Of a stretch of DNA of 25,435 nt, positions 14,623 to 21,429 are shown piece by piece. This DNA comes from CAZIPZ01 sp964541075 (GTDB lineage: Bacteria; Acidobacteriota; Terriglobia; 20CM-2-55-15), in contig CAZIPZ010000030.1 of the NCBI GenBank assembly GCA_964541075.1, forward strand, positions 1-25,435, given 5' to 3'. Position numbers and translations under genes: made by a program. The notes under the pieces are model-generated. The model saw only the letters and a program-made list of their open reading frames with translations. It had not been told where the DNA came from and searched no databases. Every line of letters starts with the position of its first letter. The stretch's first letter is position 1.

Positions 14623-16167
14623 ATGAAAGCAGAAGTAAAATCCTTCCATACAGTAATCGACAAATTCACGTCGCTGCTCGATATCTCTCGTAGGATCAAT
14701 TCAGAAAAGAACTTCGACGATCTCTTGACGATTATCGCGGCCGAAGCCGCCAAGCTCGTAGAAGCCGAACGCGCGACCATCTTTCTACTCGACAAAGACA
14801 AGGGCGAACTGTGGGCCAAAATAGCGATGGGGGTGTCCAACACCATCAAGTTCGATGCGCGGTTGGGAATTGCCGGGGCGGTGTTGATTGCAGGTAAGAC
14901 CCTGATCGTTGAGGACGCTTACAAGTCCCCGCTTTTCTATCCATCCATCGATTCGATAACCGGCTACCACACGCGTAACATTCTGAGCGTCCCGCTCCGC
15001 AATTTCCGCCGAGACATTATTGGCGTCTTCCAGGTTCTTAATAAGAAGGACGGCAAATTCATGCCGGAAGACGAGCAGTTCGTAGAGGCTCTCGCCGCTC
15101 AGGCTGCGATCGCATTGGAGAATGCTCGCGCGGTTTCGCACCTAGAAGAACGCCAGCAGGAGCTCATTGAAGAAAACCAGAGTTTACGTAAGGAAGTCGA
15201 AGAACGCTTTACGACGCGCGGAATTCTAGGAACTAATTCCAAAATCAACGACATACGCGCCTTGATTGAAAGGGCCGCTGAAACTTCCGTTTCGGTGTTG
15301 ATCACTGGAGAGAATGGAACGGGTAAGGAGCTATCGGCCCGAGCTCTTCATTATATGAGTCCACGACGCGCTAAACCTTTTGTCGCCGTCAACTGCGCAG
15401 CATTGCCTGAAGCTTTGGTCGAGAGTGAACTTTTCGGAATCGAGAAGGGAGTCGCGACAGGGGTCGAGCGACGGGTAGGCCGGATCGAGTCCGCGAACGG
15501 CGGTACGCTGTTTTTGGACGAGATTGGTGATTTAAGTTTAACCGCTCAGGCGAAATTACTTAGAGTTCTGCAGGAGCGCGAAGTGGAATGGGTGGGCGGA
15601 AGAAGGCCTGTACCCATCGATATTCGGCTCGTCGCGGCAACCAACAAGGATCTCAAAGCGGAGATCCAGGAGTCTCGGTTCAGGCAGGACCTTTTTTTCC
15701 GCCTCAACATCATTCACCTGCGAATGCCTCCCTTACGTGAAATCCGTTCCGACTTGCCATTGCTTGCAACACATTTCCTTCGAAAATACGCCAAGGAAAT
15801 GGGACGAGATATCGATGGCTTTTCAGACGACGCGATGAAGGCGATGACTGTTTATCACTGGCCGGGAAATGTGCGTGAACTCGAAAATGAAGTGAAGAGG
15901 GCTGTAGTGCTCGCTATGGGTAACCGCATCGAAGCAAAAGACCTTTCGGATTCTATCCGTGAGGAGCGGCTCATTACTTCTCAGGATGGCGTCGGTTCTT
16001 CCGAAGAGAGCCATTCGTTGAAGGGTCGCGTTACAACGCTTGAGATGCAAATGATCCGCGACGCGATGTCGCAAACCGGCAACGATAAGCGCCGTGCAGC
16101 GAAGATCCTGGGCCTGAGTCATCAGGGTCTGCTCAACAAACTGAAGAGGTACGGCCTGGAAGATTAA
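14623..16167 (+). CDS. GAF-AAA+-Fis sigma54-type activator with degenerate GAFTGA loop
   Basis: A 514-residue regulator. A GAF domain (about 20-170) is joined by a coiled-coil-like linker (172-196, HLEERQQELIEENQSLRKEV) to an AAA+ sigma54-activator domain (about 200-440) and a C-terminal Fis-type helix-turn-helix (475-512, DKRRAAKILGLSHQGLLNKL). Walker A is GENGTGKE (229-236), Walker B TLFLDE (295-300), and the sensor II motif is WPGNVRELEN (413-422). The GAFTGA loop that contacts sigma54 reads GVATGV (276-281), so the invariant Phe is missing. ATPase residues look intact. The start at 14623 has AAGG about 10 bases upstream. A longer in-frame reading would overlap the divergent DUF2461 gene. 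GAF domains of this kind sense small molecules; the ligand is unknown. Confidence 0.92.
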   Translation: MKAEVKSFHTVIDKFTSLLDISRRINSEKNFDDLLTIIAAEAAKLVEAERATIFLLDKDKGELWAKIAMGVSNTIKFDARLGIAGAVLIAGKTLIVEDAYKSPLFYPSIDSITGYHTRNILSVPLRNFRRDIIGVFQVLNKKDGKFMPEDEQFVEALAAQAAIALENARAVSHLEERQQELIEENQSLRKEVEERFTTRGILGTNSKINDIRALIERAAETSVSVLITGENGTGKELSARALHYMSPRRAKPFVAVNCAALPEALVESELFGIEKGVATGVERRVGRIESANGGTLFLDEIGDLSLTAQAKLLRVLQEREVEWVGGRRPVPIDIRLVAATNKDLKAEIQESRFRQDLFFRLNIIHLRMPPLREIRSDLPLLATHFLRKYAKEMGRDIDGFSDDAMKAMTVYHWPGNVRELENEVKRAVVLAMGNRIEAKDLSDSIREERLITSQDGVGSSEESHSLKGRVTTLEMQMIRDAMSQTGNDKRRAAKILGLSHQGLLNKLKRYGLED

Positions 16168-16652
16168 TTCCGTTCCATTGTCCCGACCGCCGGCGCAACG
16201 TCGTACTTCAAAACTCTTATCTCGATTCCGTTGCTTGTTCCGCCGACGGTCCGACGGTATTGAATCAGCCTTCCCGTCTCCTGATCAAAACGCGCCATCG
16301 GATAAGCCGAATATCCGGGCGGCGCTCCCAGAACCGCAGGCTTTTCGGTAAGACCCAGCTCCTGCTGGAGAGTTCTGAAGAGTCCCTCCATGGAATAATC
16401 CTGTCCCTGCCCGGGCATAATCACTTGACCATTTCGACGCAGGCTCACGACCTCCCCAGCTGACACTGTGACTTCGAAACGGGCAAGTTCAACCCGGTCG
16501 CCTTCCATCTCGATTTCCAAACGATAAAAATCAGGACGAGAGCCGTCCCATTTGCGTTGCGCCTGCGCCAGCGTCTCAGGTGTCAGGGTGCTCAGGCGCG
16601 AGCACGCGACACACCAGAAGAGCGCTAGAAGGCTGATAAGTCCGCGTGTCAC
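16164..16652 (-). CDS. Small exported, possibly lipidated protein
   Basis: A 162-residue protein starting with GTG. Residues 1-17 form a short signal peptide (RGLISLLALFWCVAC) with Cys17 as possible lipidation site, although the residue at -3 is unusual for a lipobox. The mature part has a repeated beta-hairpin look: KWDGSRPDFYRLEIEMEG, then LARFEVTVSAGEVVSLRRNG and FDQETGRLIQYRR. This resembles DUF6174-type lipoproteins, in which a Tyr-x-hydrophobic strand is followed by 'V-x-V-x-x-G-x-V'. That assignment is tentative. The stop codon overlaps that of the sigma54-type activator by 4 bases, and there is no clear operon partner. Confidence 0.6.
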   Translation of the reverse strand: MTRGLISLLALFWCVACSRLSTLTPETLAQAQRKWDGSRPDFYRLEIEMEGDRVELARFEVTVSAGEVVSLRRNGQVIMPGQGQDYSMEGLFRTLQQELGLTEKPAVLGAPPGYSAYPMARFDQETGRLIQYRRTVGGTSNGIEIRVLKYDVAPAVGTMERN

Positions 16653-16732
16653 GGATTGAAGCTACGCGAAAGAATCTCAGTGCGCAACAGCTGTCCTGTG
16701 AGCTAAAGTACCCGCCGGAGAACCGTTGACAC

Positions 16733-16738
16733 AAGGAG
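16733..16738 (+). promoter_or_regulatory. Ribosome binding site of the H1-tailed VOC gene
   Basis: AAGGAG lies 8 bases before the ATG at 16747. This excludes the in-frame TTG at 16726, which is upstream of it. Confidence 0.7.
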
Positions 16739-16746
16739 ATCTTGAA

Positions 16747-17391
16747 ATGGCGGATAGGAAAAAAGCAAAAAAGAAGGCGGTGAAACAGCAACCTTCTAAG
16801 AGCCGCATGAAGGCTAAGACGTCAGCGAAAGCCGCCTCAAAACCTGCAGGAAAAACGAAAACCGCCGCAAAAAAGAAACTCGCGCCCAAGATAGATCCAT
16901 TGAATCGAAAGCAATACACATCGATCACGCCAATGCTGACGGTTAAAGATGTGAGAGGCGCTGCGGAGTTCTATTCGCGCGCGTTCGGTTTCAGTGTTCG
17001 CGGAATAATGAACGGCCCCGGCGGCGCCGCGATGCATGCTGAATTGCGCCTCCGCGACACGACGCTGATGCTTAGCCCTGAGGCGCCTCAAATGCAGAAC
17101 CTTAGCGCGCGGAGTATCGGCGGCACTCCCGTTTCACTCTATATTCTCGTCGAGAACGTCGACGCCGTGTTTGGAACTGCAGTTTCGGCCGGCGGCAAGG
17201 TTCTCATGCCTGTGATGGATATGTTTTGGGGCGATCGATGCTGCATGATCGCTGATCCGGAGGGCAACAGGTGGATGGTGGCGACGCATAAAGCAGAGCC
17301 GACTGCCGCGCAGATGCAGCAAGCTATGTCCCAGATGGAACAGGCTGGACAGGGCGGTACTGCAGCCGCGGCCGCAGCCAGGGAGAAGTAG
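16747..17391 (+). CDS. VOC-domain protein with lysine-rich histone-H1-like tail
   Basis: A 214-residue protein in two parts. The first 55 or so residues are almost entirely Lys, Ala, Ser, Pro and Thr (for example KKAKKKAVKQQ and KTKTAAKKKLAPK), like the C-terminal tails of histone H1 and bacterial H1-like or AlgP-type DNA-binding proteins. From about residue 58 (YTSITPMLTVKDVRGAAEFY) a complete VOC domain of PhnB/glyoxalase type runs to DPEGNRWMVATHK. A Met/Gln-rich and poly-Ala tail ends the chain (TAAAAAAREK). The VOC part suggests a small-molecule enzyme or binding protein. The basic tail suggests nucleic-acid or polyanion binding, or attachment to the nucleoid. The ATG is set by a good ribosome binding site. 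The gene stands alone, ahead of recQ. Confidence 0.85.
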   Translation: MADRKKAKKKAVKQQPSKSRMKAKTSAKAASKPAGKTKTAAKKKLAPKIDPLNRKQYTSITPMLTVKDVRGAAEFYSRAFGFSVRGIMNGPGGAAMHAELRLRDTTLMLSPEAPQMQNLSARSIGGTPVSLYILVENVDAVFGTAVSAGGKVLMPVMDMFWGDRCCMIADPEGNRWMVATHKAEPTAAQMQQAMSQMEQAGQGGTAAAAAAREK

Positions 17392-17457
17392 AAACGCGGA
17401 TATCGGGATTTCGGAAGACGGTTTTGCATCGCTTCCGCGGTCCTTAATCAAATTGCA

Positions 17458-19290
17458 ATGGATCTTTCCTTCCTTCTGCGGGAAAGGTTTGGTTATAGCA
17501 ACTTTCGTCCCGCTCAAAAGATCGTCATCGATAAGGTGATGGCCGGTGAAAGCGTTCTTGCTGTCATGCCGCCAGGGAGCGGGAAGTCTCTCTGCTATCA
17601 GCTTCCAGCTTTAGCATTGCCTGGTTTGACGCTCGTCATATCTCCTCTGATCGCCCTTATGAAGGATCAGGTCGATCAACTCAACAGCCATGGCCTTCCG
17701 GCCACGGTTATCAACAGCACGGTTTCCCGGGATCAGCAACGTATTCGCCTCGACAAGGCTGTTAGCGGCCAGACGAAGCTTTTGTACATTGCGCCCGAGC
17801 GTTTCCAGAATGAGGAATTTTGTTCGGCGTTGCGGCGCACGACAATCAGTCTTTTCGCTGTGGATGAAGCACACTGTATCTCGCTGTGGGGTCACGACTT
17901 TCGGCCCGACTACTTGCGACTAAAGAGTGTTCACAGGGATCTAAAATCTCCTCCAATTCTTGCGCTGACCGCCACGGCGACCCCCGCTGTGAGAAAGGAC
18001 ATCCTTCATCAGCTCGGGGTTGAAAGCGCATCTGAAATCATCAGTGGTTTCGATCGACCGAACCTCTATCTGGAAGTGCGCGAGGTCGCGACAAATGCAG
18101 AAAAGATACGAGCGATCGCTGGACTTGCTAAATCTGCCCCACTTGGAATTGTTTACGCGGGAACCCGAAAGAATGTTGAGGAGATCTATGGGAGCCTAAA
18201 ACGCTCGGGCGTTCCAGCAGCCGTTTATCACGCCGGCCTGCCTGTGGCAGAACGAAAGGCGGTGCAGGAACGATTCATGAATTCGTCCGAATCTGTCATC
18301 GTCGCAACAAATGCATTTGGGATGGGTATTGACCGGTCGGAGGTTCGATTCGTCGTTCATGCCGACATTCCCGACTCGGTGGAGGCCTACTATCAGGAAA
18401 TCGGACGTGCTGGACGCGACGGACAGCCGGCCCGATGCTTGCTGCTCTTCAATTATGCCGACAAATGGATCCCGGAGTTTTTCATCGACTCAAGTCACCC
18501 GCCTCCGGACATTCTGCGGTATGTATTCGAGAAGCTGTGTCGAAGCGGCCAAGCCGAGATCGTCGGTGAGGCATGGCGGCGATTCTCTTCGACCAGAGAT
18601 CATCGGTTTCATTCGTCAATTGCATTACTGCAGCGCGCCGGCTATTTGGAACGTGTCCAAACGCGGTTAGGCAATGGCATCCGACTCCTTAAGGCGCACG
18701 ATCAGTCTCTGGAAGGACTGAACTTTGATGAGCTGAAAACCAAACGTGAATTCGAGTACAGGAAATTCAACGTTATGCTTAACTATGCAAGCCGCTTTAG
18801 AAACCATTGCTACCGAGGTTTTATTCTCAGCTACTTCGGCGAATGGAATCGCAGTCGTAACTGCGGCAATTGCAGTCGATGCGATCCGCAGAATCGTTCA
18901 GAAGCACCGAATACAGTCGCGCGAACAACGTTGACTTCCGACTGGAAGCGGGCGGCGCCCGCCTCGGCTGAATCAGCTACGGTTGTCGCTCTGAAGATAC
19001 TGTCCTGCATAATCCGCGTTCATCAGAAGTTGGGAAGAGAAAAAGTCGCAAAAATTCTGGCGGGTTCCGACGATGTTTCTGTACAGGACTATCGCGGATT
19101 GTCCACGTATGGCCTTCTGTCGAATTATTCGATCAAGGGCGTAGTCGCTATCATTGATTACCTTATCGCGGAGCACTACATTGAACAGGACAGCGGAATC
19201 CGACCCTCGATCCATTTAACGCCGAAAGGTGAGACTTTCCTGAGGGAGCGACCGCAAATCGAAATTCCTGGCGTTACCCGCCCAGCGTAA
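17458..19290 (+). CDS. recQ: ATP-dependent DNA helicase RecQ
   Basis: A 610-residue superfamily 2 DNA helicase unwinding 3' to 5' in recombination and fork repair. Motif I is PPGSGKS (38-44), motif II DEAH (136-139), motif III TATATP (171-176), and motif VI QEIGRAGRDG (313-322). The aromatic-rich loop is ISLWGHDFRPDY (141-152), with Leu143 where most RecQ proteins have Gln. The zinc site is Cys451, Cys469, Cys472 and Cys475. A winged-helix RQC-like part covers about 500-600 (VALKILSCIIRVHQKLGREK). The usual HRDC domain is absent: the chain ends about 20 residues after the RQC part. No ribosome binding site is seen before the ATG. The 3' end overlaps the moaA 3' end by 17 bases. Confidence 0.93.
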   Translation: MDLSFLLRERFGYSNFRPAQKIVIDKVMAGESVLAVMPPGSGKSLCYQLPALALPGLTLVISPLIALMKDQVDQLNSHGLPATVINSTVSRDQQRIRLDKAVSGQTKLLYIAPERFQNEEFCSALRRTTISLFAVDEAHCISLWGHDFRPDYLRLKSVHRDLKSPPILALTATATPAVRKDILHQLGVESASEIISGFDRPNLYLEVREVATNAEKIRAIAGLAKSAPLGIVYAGTRKNVEEIYGSLKRSGVPAAVYHAGLPVAERKAVQERFMNSSESVIVATNAFGMGIDRSEVRFVVHADIPDSVEAYYQEIGRAGRDGQPARCLLLFNYADKWIPEFFIDSSHPPPDILRYVFEKLCRSGQAEIVGEAWRRFSSTRDHRFHSSIALLQRAGYLERVQTRLGNGIRLLKAHDQSLEGLNFDELKTKREFEYRKFNVMLNYASRFRNHCYRGFILSYFGEWNRSRNCGNCSRCDPQNRSEAPNTVARTTLTSDWKRAAPASAESATVVALKILSCIIRVHQKLGREKVAKILAGSDDVSVQDYRGLSTYGLLSNYSIKGVVAIIDYLIAEHYIEQDSGIRPSIHLTPKGETFLRERPQIEIPGVTRPA

Positions 19291-20290
19291 TCATCTCAAT
19301 CTTCTTATGGTCCCGAGGCTCATAACCAGATCCGGATTGCAGATTCTGCCACCGGAGGTCGGAATAACGATCTCCTCGACCACGCCAAATCACCTCAATC
19401 TGCTCCCTAAGTTGATCGTCGGAGAGGCCCGATCGCAGCATCCCCTTTAGGTCAAACCCTGCTTCTGAGAATAGACACGTGACCAATTTGCCGTCCGCCG
19501 TAAGCCGGACACGTGTGCAACTTGAACAAAACGGCTCCGTTACGGAGCCGATGATGCCGATTTCGCCGGCGCCGTCGAGAAACTCATAGTCCACGGCCGG
19601 GGCCGTTCCCTGTGCGCGCCCAACTTCGCGAATAGGGAAGCGTGCGTTGACGAGATCGACGATTTCCCTCTTGGTCACGGTTTTCTCAAGGTTCCAACCG
19701 TTCGCGTTGCCAACGTCCATATACTCGATAAAGCGCATTTCAAAGCCGTTGTTTCGAGCGAAGGCGGCCAGGTCAAGAATTTCATCGTCGTTCGTTCCGC
19801 GAATAATGACCGCGTTCACCTTGATCGGCGACATGCCGGCTTCTTTGGCAGCAAAAAGCCCGCTCAGAACCTGCTCAAGATCACCTCGCTTGGTCATATC
19901 CTTAAAACGTTCCGGGCGAAGTGTGTCGATGCTGACGTTGATCCTCTTCAGACCTGCGCTCCAGAGCGCCTTAGCCTGTTCCGCCAGCAGAGCGCCATTG
20001 GTGGTTAACGAAAGGTCCGACACACCGGGAATTCGGGATAGCGCGACCACCAAATCTTCAAGCCCCTTGCGCAACAATGGTTCACCGCCAGTAAGGCGAA
20101 TTTTTTCCACGCCAAAGCTGCGAAAGATGCGAACCAAACGTTCAATTTCCTCGAATGACAACACCTCACGCCGGTCGATCCAAACGTATTCGTCGAAGGG
20201 CATGCAGTAGGTGCAACGGAAGTTGCAGCGATCCGTGACGGAGATCCGAAGGTCACGCATCGGGCGATTGAACGTATCCCGGGGATGCAT
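19274..20290 (-). CDS. moaA: GTP 3',8-cyclase MoaA (molybdenum cofactor biosynthesis)
   Basis: A 338-residue radical-SAM enzyme that converts GTP to 3',8-cyclo-7,8-dihydro-GTP, the first step of molybdopterin synthesis in the cytosol. The N-terminal cluster is CNFRCTYC (Cys22, Cys26, Cys29), the SAM-binding GGE motif is LTGGEPLLRKG (67-77), and the C-terminal cluster is Cys255, Cys258 and Cys272 (FCSSCTRVRLTADGKLVTC). The chain ends in Gly-Gly (337-338), the tail that MoaA inserts in its own active site. Length fits the family (about 325-340). The ATG at 20290 is taken; the longer in-frame reading to 20374 adds an unrelated N-terminus. No moaC, moaE or other cofactor genes are in the window, so it appears as a lone gene here. 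Confidence 0.94.
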   Translation of the reverse strand: MHPRDTFNRPMRDLRISVTDRCNFRCTYCMPFDEYVWIDRREVLSFEEIERLVRIFRSFGVEKIRLTGGEPLLRKGLEDLVVALSRIPGVSDLSLTTNGALLAEQAKALWSAGLKRINVSIDTLRPERFKDMTKRGDLEQVLSGLFAAKEAGMSPIKVNAVIIRGTNDDEILDLAAFARNNGFEMRFIEYMDVGNANGWNLEKTVTKREIVDLVNARFPIREVGRAQGTAPAVDYEFLDGAGEIGIIGSVTEPFCSSCTRVRLTADGKLVTCLFSEAGFDLKGMLRSGLSDDQLREQIEVIWRGRGDRYSDLRWQNLQSGSGYEPRDHKKIEMITLGG

Positions 20291-20296
20291 GGGCGC

Positions 20297-20302
20297 ATTA
20301 TG
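20297..20302 (-). promoter_or_regulatory. -10-like box just before moaA
   Basis: CATAAT on the minus strand lies 6 bases before the moaA ATG, and no Shine-Dalgarno sequence is present. This fits a leaderless transcript. The -35 candidate (TCGCCA, 18-base spacer) is weak. Confidence 0.35.
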
Positions 20303-20405
20303 GCAGAAATTAGGCGATCCTGGCGAGTGCGTTAGCAGATCGATAAGAGCTGTTATGTAAACCCATTCTCGCACATTCCCTCATATCCGGTGGTCCTTCT
20401 ATCTT

Positions 20406-20427
20406 CTGTGGAAAACCCTGTGGAAAT
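20406..20427 (+). repeat. Tandem CTGTGGAAA repeats, DnaA-box-like
   Basis: CTGTGGAAA occurs at 20406-20414 and again at 20418-20426, 12 bases apart. TGTGGAAAA (20407-20415) differs at one position from the inverted DnaA-box consensus TGTGGATAA; TGTGGAAAT (20419-20427) differs at two. DnaA binding is a possibility only. Confidence 0.35.
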
Positions 20428-20663
20428 GTTGTTGTCGCCTTTGGCAATCCGAACTAAGACTAACTTCATCCGCATCTTGCGAAACCCTTGCCGCCCGGCG
20501 TCGCTGTTGAAAAGCAGCGGATTGCTGGCGCTCAACCCCTTGTCTTTGGCGCTCGCGGAGGCTGTCTTACACGCGGGCGCTAATATGGCTGGGCCTTTCC
20601 GATTTTCGTCTTACCTGAAGCCGTACCCGTCCCTAAAAGCTTCATGCATCCCTCGTCTTCGGA

Positions 20664-20692
20664 TTGTCTATCACGGCGATTCTCGCGATAAT
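20664..20692 (+). promoter_or_regulatory. Sigma70-type promoter of the DUF72 gene
   Basis: TTGTCT (20664-20669), a 17-base spacer and GATAAT (20687-20692). The ATG at 20698 begins 6 positions beyond the -10 box, where transcription would be expected to start. There is no Shine-Dalgarno sequence, so the message is probably leaderless. Confidence 0.5.
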
Positions 20693-20697
20693 TCGCC

Positions 20698-21426
20698 ATG
20701 GCGGACATTTGGTTTGGAACGTCGGGCTTCAGCTACAAGGAATGGAAGCCGGAGTTTTACCCGCAGGATCTCCCGGCTGATCAATTTCTGAACTATTACG
20801 CCGGGCGGTTCAACAGCGTGGAGATTGACTATACCTTTTACAGGATGCCAAACCAGAAAACGATTGATTCTTGGGTGCGTTCAACACCTGCAGGTTTTCG
20901 ATTCGCACTGAAGGCTTCCCGGCAGATTACGCATCGAGAGAGACTGAAGAGTCCATCCGACGCTCTCGAGTACCTTTTGGGGATCGTTCCGGGCCTGGGC
21001 AATCGACTCGGACCGATCCTATTTCAGCTTCCGCCATTTTTTCGGTGTGATCCTCAAAAACTGGAGATGTTTCTGGCCGCCATTCCATTGGGGATTCGTG
21101 CGGCATTTGAGTTTAGACACGAATCGTGGTTTAGCCCGGAAGTCTATCGATTATTGATCGCCCGACAGGCTGCTTTGTGTATTCACGATGCAGATGAGCA
21201 CACCACTCCAATGCAGTTAACTGCGAACTTCACATACGTTCGGCTTCGCCGTTCTCATTACGACGCTCAGAAGAAAACGGAATGGCAGGAACGAATTCGA
21301 GAATGGTCGAGGACTGGTGTGGAGGTTTTTGGGTATATCAAGCATGAGGACAATCCTGACGCGCCTCGGATCGCTAGGGATTTTGTTCAAAGTCTGACGA
21401 CCTCTACCACGCCAGACTCGGTTTGA
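20698..21426 (+). CDS. DUF72-family protein (YecE-like)
   Basis: A 242-residue cytosolic protein of the DUF72/YecE family, which has a TIM-barrel-like fold and no established reaction. Family marks are the first strand WFGTSGFSYKEWKPEFYP, the NSVEIDYTFYRMP stretch, a FALKASRQITH strand, then LGPILFQLPPFFR, AFEFRHESWF and the C-terminal FGYIKHEDN. Full length for the family (about 240-260). The gene appears monocistronic: it is divergent from moaA and ends 3 bases from the stop of the convergent UPF0182 gene. Confidence 0.9.
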   Translation: MADIWFGTSGFSYKEWKPEFYPQDLPADQFLNYYAGRFNSVEIDYTFYRMPNQKTIDSWVRSTPAGFRFALKASRQITHRERLKSPSDALEYLLGIVPGLGNRLGPILFQLPPFFRCDPQKLEMFLAAIPLGIRAAFEFRHESWFSPEVYRLLIARQAALCIHDADEHTTPMQLTANFTYVRLRRSHYDAQKKTEWQERIREWSRTGVEVFGYIKHEDNPDAPRIARDFVQSLTTSTTPDSV

Positions 21427-21429
21427 ACG

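Larger units (their letters stand above)
20291..20697. other. Intergenic region between moaA and the DUF72 gene
   Basis: A 407-base stretch between divergent genes. It holds the moaA -10-like box, a pair of DnaA-box-like repeats (20406-20427) and a good promoter for the DUF72 gene (20664-20692). Short open frames cross it on both strands, but none has a ribosome binding site or a protein-like composition I can defend. Bases 20430-20660 show nothing I can name. Confidence 0.6.

Noticed and set aside
20291..20374. Longer N-terminus for MoaA
   Set aside because: The 28 extra residues are not part of the MoaA family. The usual sequence begins near MRDLRISVTDRCNFRC.
20390..20791. A 133-codon plus-strand frame running into the DUF72 gene
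   Set aside because: It overlaps the first 94 bases of the DUF72 coding region in another frame, has no ribosome binding site and shows no recognisable motif.
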